Of a stretch of 64,000 bases of DNA, positions 31,752 through 44,095 are shown in pieces; the first letter of the stretch is position 1; every line of letters starts with the position of its first letter. The notes beneath the pieces are model-generated. The model saw nothing but the letters and a program-made list of their open reading frames with translations. It did not search any database and was not told the origin of the DNA. This DNA is from Blepharisma japonicum. Lineage: Eukaryota > Ciliophora > Heterotrichea > Heterotrichida > Blepharismidae. Location: NCBI GenBank assembly GCA_949751835.1, contig CATKHK010000092.1, positions 1 through 64,000 of the forward strand, read 5' to 3'. The translations under genes were made by a program, and so were the position numbers.

Positions 31752-34022
31752 ATGTCCTCAAAGATCCTTGAACTGAATTTTATAGATCAGCCGATATCCA
31801 AGCAGAGTAATTCTCCCATATACAGCATTTTGCAGCATGAAGACCGTGAAGTATCTAACCTTCCAATTAGTCCTAACTTACTTAATTTTGCTGATAAGCA
31901 TTTAAATCAGAAATATGTTCAAGCTTTATATACAAACAAAGAGGAGTGCACAAAGCCTAGTCCTGAGTTTAAAAGCAATCTACTGTACTTTTATTTGTTT
32001 CTATCGATATACATAGCAATACTTGTCATATTTGCGTTATTACTACATTCCGAAGGAAAACTTTCAGACACTCAGCTTGCATTTCATCTCATATGTTTAG
32101 GTGCGATAGTGTTTTTTGGCTATATATTATTATTTTGCATATATAAAAGCCAGTGGTTTCTTGTTCAAAACAGAGTATTTTTTTTGGTTCTAGGCTTGTT
32201 ATTTTTTACTTACCTTATAGTTGGGGACCAAAGAATTTTATCAGAAATTATAGATTCAAACCACACAGAAAGTAAATTGCCTATGTCAATAGGTATTGTA
32301 TGCTTCTTAGTGCTACTAAGATTAGTTCTTTTCGAATGTTTTTATTACTTAGTTATTTTGGTAGTTTATGCTCTGGTGCTATTTTTGAGCATAGAGATCG
32401 GCTATTCTCGATTATCAATTTACTCAACCCTAAGTGAATTTTGTCTTATTTGCTTATTTTTCGTCCTACAAACTTTCGATTCCCAAAAGATTGATCTTCG
32501 AACCCGCCAATTATTCTGACGAAAAGAAAAAGAAGAGGAAGGAATAGAGCATAGTAAAAAAATTGACGAACATACCAATAAGATTGATATAAAATCAGAA
32601 ACAGAAATAATCATAAGTTCTTGTGATAAAATTCGACAAGAACTAAAATACGCATATCATGTTATTATTTTTAAAGATGTAAAAAAGAGACTTAAACAAA
32701 CTATTGGATTAATTGATAAAGTCAAGCGCAGAGTTGCCCATGGATCCTTTTTCGATGATGTGAAGCTTGAGCAGAGCTTAAATATCGATGAGCAAGACAA
32801 AGTATTTATCAAAGAAAACTATATGAATGTGACTGCTGAAATGACCAGAGGAAGCAATGACAAAAAAGTCACCATGAGTGATATTACAGAAAAAGAAACA
32901 GCTTTTCCTTTCCACAGTTATGGAGTAGCAGAGCTAGAAAGTGTATTGTTTTCAGTTGGGAAAAACTGGAATTTTGATATTTGGTTTGTATATAATACAA
33001 CCGGGCATAGCATTTTTATAGTAGCAAAGTATCTAATACAAAAGTGGAATTTAATGGAAAATTTTGCGATTACTGAAGATGTGTGTGATAAATACTTTCA
33101 GACTGTTGAAAAAGTAATTATTATTTAGGGATATAACCATAATCCATATCACAATGCCTGCCACGCAGCTGATGTGTTACACACGATGCTATTTTTTTGC
33201 CGTAATGGCGAATTTCTAAAAAATTTGAGTCCTCTGGACACTATTTCTGTAATAGTTGGAGCTTTAGGCCACGATGTTGGCCATCCGGGCGTTACGAATA
33301 GATTTTTAGTAAATAACCGAGATGAAATAGCAATTCAGTATAACGACAACAGTGTATTAGAAAATATGCATTGTTTTAAGATATTCAGCATGATGGCAAA
33401 AACTGGCTGCAATATATTTGAAAAATTGCAGCCAGATGACTGGGCCAAAGCAAGGAAACTTATCATTGCGATTGTCCTTGAAACAGACATGTCAAGGCAT
33501 TTTGAAATTTTAGGGAGGTTTAGGACAAGAGCTCTCAGCCTTCTTGACTTAAATTTGGAGAACCAAGACGATAAAACTTTGATTTTATCAATGGGTCTTA
33601 AATGTGCAGATATCGGACACAGTGCAAAAATCAAAGAATTACATGAAAAATGGACTGAGCTTGTATGTGAAGAATTCTATAAGCAAGGAGATGTAGAAAA
33701 ATCTAGAAAGCAGCCAGTTTCTATGTATTGTGATAGAGAAAATACAGACTTGCCAAAAAGCCAGGCTGGGTTTTTGAAAAATATTTGTATACCACTGTTT
33801 GAGGTTTGGTGCCAATTTTTGAAGTCTGAGATGATTACAAAGTTATGTTTGGAGCAAGCGAAAGCTAATTATAACTATTGGGAAGATAAAGGGAGAATAA
33901 GAAGGTCAACAGTGGGATATAGCGGGGCAGTTGGCAAAGATATTGTTGATACAGAAAGAAAACATTTATTGGGCTCTTCTGATATTGGAGCGAGACGACA
34001 GTCTTTTCAAAACAATCAATAA
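31752..34022 (+). CDS. Multi-pass membrane 3',5'-cyclic-nucleotide phosphodiesterase
   Basis: CDS join(31752..33113,33129..34022), 751 residues. After about 70 soluble residues come some six hydrophobic segments (residues about 75-250), then a linker and a class I PDE catalytic domain from about residue 390. Metal-site motifs: YHNACHAADVLH, HDVGHPGVTN (HD-x2-H-x4-N signature), ETDMSRHF and KCADIGHS. Nucleotide preference (cAMP or cGMP) cannot be read by eye. Membrane-anchored PDEs of this layout occur in ciliates and apicomplexans. A cGMP-dependent kinase is encoded 14 kb away. A decayed duplicate of its 3' half lies at 39741-41070. Confidence 0.92.
33114..33128 (+). other. 15-nt intron of the membrane PDE gene
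   Basis: GTAATTATTATTTAG, phase 0, just before the YHNxxH metal-binding block; in-frame TAG if retained. Confidence 0.93.
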
Positions 34023-34084
34023 ATTATATACCTGCTAAGATATTTATTATGAAAATTGACTATTTTATAAGATTATCATACTAA

Positions 34085-37000
34085 TTATTTATTATTAAGA
34101 TTTTTTATACGTTCCTTCACATCATTGATCGACACAGACTGGCCTTCAGAAGACCCTGATTTGCTCAACAAAGTATTCACCTTCGCTTTTAAATCTGTCA
34201 GTGTAGTGCTCATTTCTACAGGCTGGTTATTTGAAAGTCCATATCTTTGCTTCATAAGAGCCAGCCTATTTTGGAAATCTTGGAAATTATAACTTTCTGA
34301 TGGCGGTGCATGCTCAATTTTTTCCGCTTTGCCTTCTTCCCTTAACGCTAATAAATCTTCTGTAATTTGGTTTGAAAGGGCCTTTGGGAATTGGCTTAAA
34401 AGTGCTGAGAAATCAGTTTTTGAATCTTTTTCTGTAAAATCAAAAAATTCTTTTATGGCCTGTGGATAGGTAGATTGGTGGTTTAGTCTTGATAGAATTG
34501 ACGAAAGGATAGGGTCATTGAAAATTTTGTTATGTCTAGGAGACTGGGCAACTAAAGGTTTATTGGAGCTTGAGAGGATCATATTGATCCACCTCTCTAT
34601 GTTGTTGTCTGGCTCAGGATGCTTTCTGACAGCTTCATACGAATACCAGATATTCTCACCTTTTAATTTTACAAGCTCATTTATGATAGTTTTTATTGTT
34701 TTAGTCCCCATTTCATCTGAAGCTGGTGAAGCCCCACTCATTGACCTATGTGTAATCAAATATTCATGCATCGCTAATAGCAATTCATCTACTTGAATAT
34801 TCTGAACAATATTTCCTAGCACTTTTGTCAATTTCAGCAGGCACCTGATTATCAAACCAGGAATTTTCGGAAATAAATCATCATTTATATACCTCGTCAG
34901 CAATTTTATTAATACAACAAACACTTGTGTAGGCTTTCCATTTTCTAATATTCTCAGCATAGCGCCATTAAGTGTTTTCAGCATTGCTTCACCTTCTCCT
35001 TTTTCTCCAATTTTATCTAAATCGTCTATAAGAAGCCTTTTTAAAATTTGTTCAGATAATTGGTAAAGGGAGTTGTTAGATAGTTCAGTCATAATAGGCT
35101 TAGTGCAACACATTTTTATTACGACGCTTAAGAAGTACTTCGCAAACCTTAATGGGATCGTTTCAACTGGCCTCTCAAAAGTGCTGACCATCACTTTACA
35201 TAGAGCTTCAGTTAGAATGTTAGCTTTGTATTGCAGCTCTATCATATGAGATTCTTGCTCATTAATCATATAGTCATTTATTGCTACCAATGAGTCTACA
35301 CGTGAACTCATATCTCCAAGCTTTAAGGTTTGTATATGACTATCTAGCTCAGTCAGAATTTCTGGCTCTGATGTAGTTACTTCTTCAATAACTTTTGCTT
35401 TGGCTAATTCTGCCTTGTTTTCAATTTTTTCTATTATTTTTTGTCTTGGCACAACTTTTGGCTCTTCAATTTTTACTTCTTCAGCTTCTGTGAAAACCTG
35501 CACAGCATTATTTTCTGTAAAATTTGGAATCACAATTTCTTCTGATTGCAGAGTAATATTAGGCAAATTTGGTTTAAAATTGTTACTTTCTTCCTCGTTT
35601 TTTATATGTTTGCTATTATTGAGAGAGGATCCTGAGATGACTTTAAATCTTTGTTCTAACAGCTCTCTTACTTTCTCTGGGATGTCTCCTATAAGTTTTC
35701 ATACCTTATCTCTGGTGTATTTATAAACTTCTCCGATGGTTCCGACAGCTGAAAGCCTTACATTGTTATCTGGGCTGTTTAAGAATTTAGCAATAGCTCT
35801 TATATCTCTTGGCTGGGCGATATTGGTGCCATATTCTTGGATCAGACTAGATAATTCGTCAAGACACTCAACTTTGCTTTTAGTATTATTGGAATTAAGG
35901 CCTTGAAGAACAGATAGAAACTTCCTTTCAGGAGGATAAATTTTTTCTCCATTGTGAATAGTACTCCTTGTCACAGCTGCGCTATTATGTCCTGATTGGT
36001 CACATAAATTTGGCAAAAACTGTGATGGTTCTCCATTACTAAGATCTTCTCTTGTAGGGCTTTTCGGAGGCTCAGCTTCATCTGGCTTTTGATGAAGCTT
36101 CAAACGTATAGGACGTAAATTTACTTTTGAAGCCTTAGAAGTTTTAGGAGCAATTTGAGGCTCTATTTGAGGAGCCTCTGATACTACTCCTGGAGTCCTA
36201 TATTTATCAAGGATCAAACACAAGCTCATCATAACTGCTGGCTTCAAATCTTTTAAGTATGGCTGGAATGCAGCAATTCCTATTAAATTAGAAACTTCTG
36301 CAAACAACAGCTCAGTCGCATTTCTAATACTTGAACTTCTATCTTGCAAACATGAAATGATACCTGGTATCAGCAACTTTAGGTCACATTTAGGAAAGTT
36401 TTCCTTATGGGCCAATAATCAATTTAACAGCTCAGTTCTAAGCTCAGGGTTTTCAATAGTTAAAGGAGTTGCACTATGGTTAATTATATCTTCAGGGCCA
36501 ACTTCTTGTGCTCATTTATCAATTGAAGCAAGAGCTTCTTGCCTCAACAAACTATTTTTATCTGATAAATTAGCTAGGACACTAGGGATAATTATCTTGG
36601 AAAATACCTTTGATTCAGTTCCCATAGCTTGTGCTAACTTGGAAACTAGTGCTAAGCTTTGTCTGACTAAAGATTTGTTTGGATCATTTAGTCTTTCTTT
36701 TAAGGCCTTAATAAGCTGCTCAAGCCCTGTTGGTGAAATCCTCATCCCACTTTGGTCTAAAGCAGCTTCTACCGATTCTAGTCCTTCTTTTCTAATTTTT
36801 CAATTCGCATCGCTGATTTTTTTTAAAGTAGATGGTGTAATCAACTGACAAATATTCGCCCTAGGAAGCGAATCCAGGATTTTATTCGGGTCTATTTTGG
36901 ACTCTTCTGAACCTTTAATCGATTTATAATTGACCGTTTTTATTATTTCTGTTTTTGAAAAGTCTTCTTGCAAGCTTTTTAGTGTAGCTTCTTTTATATC

Positions 37001-39451
37001 TGCTATGAAAGGCAGGATTTTCTCACCAATATAACTGAAAATCTGAATAGTCAAGCTATATGCCGATTTTTTTATAATAGGGTTTGATTGGCTTAGCCCA
37101 GATTTGGCATAATCAATTACTTCCTTTAAATTTACTGTATGAGCACCGAATTCTCCTATAATTTTTCCAATAAGAGCACAGCATTCTGATATTACTTTAG
37201 GCTTACCACAGTCAGATGTATTTTTAACAATCTGCCCTATTACAAATTTAGGCCCAAGAGATTCGCATAATGCTAATATGCAACTATCCAAACTCTCTGA
37301 AAGTTTATTATCTGAAAATTTATCCAATGCTAAAGAATTCAGAGCTATAACTCCTGACCTCTTTGAAATATTACAATTTTGCGCCAAAGTTGTTATGAAT
37401 TCAAATGCTGCTTTATTGACATTGAAATTATTTTCTTTTCAATCTTTTACAATGCTTTTTATAAATCTGCATAAAGTTTCATTATTTTCCGATGCAATTT
37501 GAATATTTTTAGAAACCCATTCCTGAAGAAGCTGCAGGCCGCTTTGTTTTTCTTTTCAAGCCTTGTCTTTTAGCTTGCTAAACACCTCACTAGGGATAAG
37601 ACTAGAACTAATAGTTTCAGCGTCTTCTGCTGAAATTGCTACTCCTAATTCCTCTTCTATTGATGAAGCTGATGGGTTTGTAGCCTGTATTTGTAGTGCT
37701 GGAGCTGGCTGATTTTTATTTTTACTGGCAGATTTTGCTGGGGGTGGATTTTTATCACTCATTTTTTGATCAATTTCATCATTATTGGTTTGCTTCGTAT
37801 TGCCAGCTTCTTCAATTTTTTTTAATTTAGCCTGGGGCAAATCCCGAATAATTGGATTAATGACATCAGGACACTTAAATAATAAAGTGTTTAGTACTTT
37901 AAATGAAATATTTCTCACCTCTAATGCACTATCATCTATATTTTTCTTTAAAACAACTGCAATTCTGCTTGCTATTCTAATAACTAATTCATTAGACTGC
38001 GCTGAAATAATTTTTTCAAGCCAAATGGATGTATTTATTTTTAATGATGGCGTCTTGTCTTCTAGAGCTTCTTTTATATCGTCAAAGACTTGCTCCAAAC
38101 TGACACTGTATAAAAGATTGTCCAGCCCTACATGAGCTTCTTGTATAACCTGAGGTTTTTTATCTTTAAACTTCATAATCATCATGGGGAAGAACTGTTT
38201 TGCAAAGCCTTCAAAATATTTTCGCTGGCCTTTTGCGAGCAAGCCTATAAGTTTCATAGCTTGCACAACCACATTTATGTTGCTGTCATTAAACATCCTT
38301 TTTGCAAGAGTTGTAAGGGCAATAGGACTTTTTTCAGCGAGTTTAGGATAATTTACTTCATTATTCAATTCTTCAAGAGCATTTTTTTTATCAACTCATT
38401 TTTCCATTCCTAAAACGGACTCTGTTCATTTTTCATTGTATTTGCTGAAAACGTCCTTTGCATCTGCAATATCATAAATATCAATTTGAGGGGCAGGAGC
38501 TCTCGCACTGCTTGATTTTGATTCCTCAATTTTGGGCTCTTGCCCGATCATGTATCTGATTGCATTTGGAGGGTCCAATATTCCTTCAAAGGCTTTTTCA
38601 AGCTCATCTTTTTGGGCTTTCTTAAGCTTTTCAACGCTAGGCTTTATAAGTTCACGGACTCATTTGTAAGTTTCTTTGTAAAAATTTAGAGCTTCGCCTC
38701 GCACTTGGGCATTGCTGGCTGAAGCGAATTTTTCTATTATTTCAATAAAAGGCTTATATGAAAATGCTTTTACCCCAAAATTACTGATAAGCAGATTCAC
38801 AGCAGAAATCGCTGCTGCTTGGATTTTGATATTTTTATTGCTTAAAGTTCCAATTAGTCCTTGAATGAATTTTTCTGAGTTATTGTTGGTATGTAAGGCA
38901 TAGAAGTCAAGAAGTAAGGTAGAGGATTTTTGTTTAGTTTGCTGCTTGGCAGAGCTTAATGCTTTTTCAATGAGGGTCCTCACGATTGCCTCACTTTGAG
39001 AAATAATGAGATCTGGTCGAGATGTAATATATACTGATAATATTTCTAATGCATTTTCCTGCACTCCTGCATGTGAATCAGAAATAAATTTCGCCAGCTT
39101 ATCAGCATATTCTTCAAATGGAGGATCTTGGCAATTTTTCAATAAATTCATTAATTCCTCAATAGCTCTCATTCTTGTATTTCATGATTTCGATTCCAAT
39201 CTATCTTTAAGTGGCCCAGTATCCTCTTCTTTATTTTCTTCTTCCTTAGGAAATTCTTCTAAAGAAAAGGTATAAGCTCCAGTCCCTCCTAAAGGTTTTT
39301 CATCAGGATCTTTAAATTGAATACCATCACTTGAAATATTATATGCTGAAGCACCCTTCAGAGGAATTTCATCTATTGGTATTGAACCAGCAAATTCTGA
39401 TGAAAAGTTGCGATTCTTGCTGCTAGATATGGGAATTTCATCATAAGACAT
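34085..39451 (-). CDS. CKAP5: XMAP215/CKAP5/Dis1-family TOG-domain microtubule polymerase
   Basis: 1,788 residues in one uninterrupted frame with many TGA-Trp codons, including the Trp that opens several TOG repeats. Short disordered N-terminus (1-90). TOG/HEAT arrays begin near residues 85, 340 (KWVDKKNALEEL), 630 (AWKEKQSGLQLLQEW) and 874 (NWKIRKEGLESVEAAL), with a further HEAT array near 1170. Linkers are Lys/Ser/Pro-rich. A last HEAT-like region (1365-1680) precedes a C-terminal tail. XMAP215 proteins bind tubulin through TOG domains and speed growth at plus ends; in ciliates that would serve the spindle, cortex and basal-body arrays. Length is close to animal CKAP5 (about 2,000). Confidence 0.9.
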
Positions 39452-39740
39452 ATTAAAATTATATTTTTGTCTAGCTTAGAGAAATCTTTATGCTATTGAA
39501 AGCAAAAATAGTTTAAATAAATGTTGTTAATTGCAGGTATAAAAATCAATGAAGTCTGCAATAATAATGAATGAATAGGTTGAAATAGAGAAAAAGAAAT
39601 TGGAAATAAAAAATTAATCAAATATGTGTTGTGAAAAGCTGTCAGCTGAATTTTTAATAATTAAATTTTAATTTTTTTTTGATTTTCTGCTTGATGAGAT
39701 GCAAAGATTAAATATGCTGAAGTTTTCAAGCAGCTTAGTT
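39452..39740. other. Intergenic upstream of the TOG gene
   Basis: About 290 nt, AT-rich; likely the TOG gene promoter. Nothing else recognised before the PDE relic begins. Confidence 0.5.
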
Positions 39741-41070
39741 AGAACTCTTAAATACGCTATCATGCTATTATTTTTAAAGATGCAAAAAAGAGACTAAAAC
39801 AAACTATAGAATTAATTGATAAAGTCAAGCGCAGAGTTACTCATGGATCCTTTTTCGATAGTGGAAAGCTAGAGCTTAAATATATCAATGAGCAAGACAA
39901 AGCATTCATCAAAGAAAACTATATGAATGTAACTACTGAAATGAGTAGAGAAAAAAGACAGAAAAGTCACAATGAGTGATATTACAGAAAAAGAAACAGC
40001 TTTTCCTTTCCACAGTTATGGAGTATCAGAACTAGAAGTGTATTCTTTTCAGTGGTTAAAAACTTGAATTTTGATATCTGATTTGTATATAATACAATTG
40101 GGCATAGTATTTTTAAGTCGCAAAATATCTGCTACAAAAGTGGGATTTAATGGAAACTTTTGCGATTACAGAAGATCTGTGTGATAAATACTTTGAGACT
40201 CTTGATTATTTAGTGATATAACCATAATCCACATCACAAAGCATATCACGCTGCTGATGTGCTACACACTACGCTATTTTTTTGTCTTAATGGGGAATTG
40301 CTAAAAAATTTGAGTCCTCTTGACACTGTTTCTGTAATAGTTGGAGTTTAAGCCACGATTTTGGCCATCCGGGTGCTATGAATAGATTTTTAGTAAATAA
40401 CCGAGATGAAATAGCCATTCAGTATAGCGACAATAGTGTATTACAAAATATTGATTGTTTGAAGATATTCAGTATGATGGCAAAAACTGGCTGCAATATA
40501 TTTGAGATATTACAACCTGATTATTGGGCCAAAGCGAGAAAATTAATCATTGCGATTGATTTTGAAACAGACATGCCAACGCATTTTGAAGGTTTAGGGA
40601 TGTTCAAGACAAGAGCTCTCAGACTTCTTGAGCTAATTTGGAGAACCAAGACGATAAAAGTTTGGTTTTATCAACGAGCTTAAATGTGCAGATATCAGAC
40701 ACAGTACACAAATCAAAGACTTGCATGAAAAGTGGACTGAGCTGGTATGTGAAGAATTCTATAAGTATGGGGAGGTAGAAAAATTTAGAAAACAGTCAAT
40801 TTCTATGTATTGTGATAGAGAAAATACAAACTTGCCAAAAAGTCAGGCTGGGTTTTTGAAAAATATTTGTATACCACTGTTTGAGGTTTGGTGTCAATTT
40901 GAGATGATTACAAAGCTGTGGTTAGAGCAAGCAAAGGCTAATTAGAACTATTGAGAAGGGTTGAATATAGGGGAGAAGTTGCTAAAGATATTGTTGGCAC
41001 GGAAAGAAAATATTTATTGGGTTCATCTAATATTAGAGCTAGACTACAGTATTTTCAAAGCAATCAATAA
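39741..41070 (+). pseudogene. Broken duplicate of the membrane PDE gene (3' half)
   Basis: Collinear with 32635-34022 of the intact PDE, on the same strand, over the linker and catalytic domain to the stop. It lacks the transmembrane region and carries several frameshifts and small deletions, so that only fragments stay open (for example 40378-40683 and 40721-40945). The HD motif survives as HDFGHPGAMN across a frameshift. At the position of the parent's intron the copy keeps ATTATTTAG but has lost the 5' splice site. This indicates duplication at DNA level rather than retroposition. Confidence 0.9.
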
Positions 41071-41140
41071 ATTATACGATTAATTTAGATTAGTAAATAT
41101 TACAGAGACATTATATTTAATTCGGCAGAAGTTATAAAAG

Positions 41141-44020
41141 ATGGATGATGATATCCTAATGACGTCTTTCTTCACTTGGCTTGAAGAAAACGGAGAAGCA
41201 CTAAGTTATCCTGTAACTTTTGAATCTGCTGAAAATTTACGACTGAATTTCCTATTAGATGAGCAATATATCAAAATTAATTTTGACGATTTCGAGATTT
41301 CTTCAAATTCAAAGAGCTCTGCTATCAAATCCTGAATAGAATGGGCAAGCCAAACTCTGCAAGACTGTGCAAGCGATTTACTTACTGGCGATATGCTGCT
41401 TTCTAAATTCCTTGACAAAATAATTAATAAATACTCAGAATACAAAGAATTCGCTTCAGATAATGAATTCGGATCTGATACTGAAATGGATTTAGACTAT
41501 CATGATGAGATAATTGAAGCTGAAAACGAAAGATTAGTAAAAACAGCTCAAAGAACTGGAAAAGCTGATAACAGTTTCCAAGGTCTCCCTGTTTTCGCCC
41601 AAAACCACTTTATTTTCAGAGAAGCTGCAGAAGCTATAGGTCTCTTAAACGATACTTTTAACAGTTGCCCAGACCTCCGCCACTCCTGCAAAATCACTAA
41701 CAATTCAGTCTTAAGCAATATTCGTCTAGAAATTGATTTGGCATTTCTTGATATCCCAGATAGTGTTATGGTTATGCTAGAGTTAACATATGAATCACCT
41801 TTAGTCATAAGTATAACTATAAATGATAATAGGATTATTCAAACTTTAGACGAAATACAATGGACGCCAGCTCTTTTAGGGTCCTTGAACTTTGAGGTAC
41901 TTCAAGGTGGGTCGATGGAGTCTTACGGCTGCAAAGAGTATATATTGGGGAGGGTCAGAAAATATAGAGATGACGTATATAATGCAATGAAAAGTAAAGG
42001 AGGAAATTCAGGGCTTTCTTTGTCTAGAGAAAATAGTATAGAAAATGCAAAATCTAAAACAAGAGTCAATAAAAATCTAGTAAAGCAGATGATCACTATG
42101 GGCTTTCCAAAAGATCTGGCTACAGAAGCACTACAGCTTTCTGAAAATGACTTAGACGCTGCTTTAGATATTGCTAATACAGGAGTTTTTAGCAGCTATA
42201 GAGGAGAATTCGCAGAAGCTATCATCCCTTGCAACAACTTCTTTTATAATATGCTTTTCTATATGCGAGACCGCATTCAAAATTGCACCAATTACTGTTT
42301 TATCTGCTATAAAAAGCATAATTGTGACTCCATTAGGCTTAGAGCTTGCAACCAAGAAATTTGCGAGTTCAGATTTGAAGAAATTTCTGGACTATCTATA
42401 TACGCTGAGCTTAGAAACAATATAAACTTAATAATGTTGGACCTCTCATTTGCGGGAGAAGCTGCAGCTTCGGCAAGAGCCCAAACTGTATTTGAGCCAT
42501 TTCCCAGTTTTTTGTTAAAAAGAGAGCAGATGAGAGGAAAGGCTGGATTTTTGTCAAGGAGCGGAGGAGAAAAGTATACATCAGATATGGACACTAATAA
42601 AGATATTGAATATTTAAGAGCCATACTTAGGACAATGCCTAATCCTCACATGCTGAAAGACCAATGCTCAGACGAGCAGACTTTAAGGGATTATTTAGCG
42701 ACTCTTATAGGAGAAAATTCTATGATGACTTATAAATTGCTTAGATATATTATTGCTACGAACAGATTAGCGTTAGTGAGGCTTGAAGGAGAATGAAAAA
42801 TTAAAAAATTAGACGAAGGGATCCAGCAATATATTGTGACTAATCATTCACCTGAAAGCGAAAGAGAATTTAATAGGCTTAAACAAAAACATGGCTCGTT
42901 TTTTGCATTTCATGGGAGTGCGATAGAAAATTGGTACTCGATTCTGAGGAATGGGATCAGAAATCTTAGTAATACTCATATGATGACTGCAGGGGCTGCT
43001 GCGGGGCCTGGAGTTTATAGTGCTGAAAATATGGGAACATCTTTAGGTTATTCAAGGATGTCTAATGGAGAATCTATTTGGCCTTATGGCATACTTCATA
43101 GTCCCCCAACTGGGTGTATGGCAATTATAGAAGTCATCAAAAACACCAAAAACTTTAATACAGGGAGAGGTATGTACGTAATCCAAAACGACAAAGAGCT
43201 GATCATTAGATATCTGCTGCTCTGGAATTCTAACGATTATAGCAAATTAAACGCTAACGCCAACGATCTAGAGCTTCCAGACCACTTGAAGAAGTTTGAA
43301 AAAGCATTCGAAGCCAAAAAGACATCTATCCGCAAAGCTCGCATTGATGAAGCAATCAGAAAATCCTTGAGAAAAGAGCAAGATGAAAATCGATCACAAA
43401 AAATATTCGAGGAACAAAAATCCCTACCAGCTCATGCTGAAGAAAAAAAGAAAGAAATAGAAACTGAAGAAAAAATAAAGAAGCTAGAAAAAGCATTTTC
43501 TGGACAAGGATCCGCCACATCAAATAAAAGGATCCTTCAAGAATACCGCTATTTATTAAAATCCAAAGAATGCAAAGGGCTGACTGCTGAATTTGAAGGA
43601 GGATCTAATATGTATATATGGCAAGTGCATCTTAACGTCACTGAATTTCAGATCTCTAAAGACCTTCAGAAAGAATTTGAAGCCTATTCTAAGCGCTATG
43701 GCAGAGAAAAAGAAATTATATTTGAGGTCAGATTTGATGCAAACTTTCCTTTTAACCCTCCTTTTGTAAGAATTGTGAGGCCAAGATTTGCCTTCCATAC
43801 TGGGCATGTCACAATCGGGGGATCTATTTGTATGCAATCTTTGACGCCTTCAGGGTGGATTCCAGTGAGGACTGTGGAGAGTATCTTTATTGAAATTTTA
43901 TTTAATATGCTAGAGGGTGGGGCTAAGCTGGACGTGAATCAGTCATATGTTGATTATTCGCTAGGGGAAGCTCAAGAAGCTTTTGATAGAGTTGCAAGAC
44001 AACATAATTGGCTTAATTAA
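41141..44020 (+). CDS. UBA-PARP-E2 fusion: PARP6/8-like ADP-ribosyltransferase with UBE2Q-like domain
   Basis: 959 residues, no introns, two TGA-Trp. N-terminal 300 residues have no motif that I can name with confidence (acidic linker about 100-125). UBA domain about 310-350 (MITMGFPKDLATEALQLSENDLDAAL). Cys-rich block about 365-410 with C/H pairs of the PARP6/8 type. ART domain about 585-705: FHGSAIENWYSILRNG (His591), GPGVYSAEN (Tyr626), and a third catalytic position that aligns to Met (GMYVIQ), not Glu, so mono-ADP-ribosylation is likelier than polymer synthesis. Charged coiled linker 710-790. UBC/E2 fold about 795-959 with GGSICMQSLTPSGW, catalytic Cys897. It may couple ADP-ribosylation with ubiquitin transfer. 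PARP-UBC fusions are known from fungi and some protists. Confidence 0.9.
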
Positions 44021-44095
44021 TTTAGAAAATAAATGACTATATTTAACGATTATATATAGAAAAATAGTTTAAAAGAAGGTTTATTATGATTTCAA

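Noticed and set aside
33114-33128. TAG in the PDE gene as a true stop, making two separate genes
   Set aside because: The 15-nt segment has the same GT...A10...AG pattern as nine other introns, and its removal restores a PDE domain across the metal-binding motif.
35400-38413. Several plus-strand frames of 70-160 codons (for example 36357-36848)
   Set aside because: Shadows of the TOG-protein gene on the minus strand; rich in Ser/Leu/Phe with no motifs.
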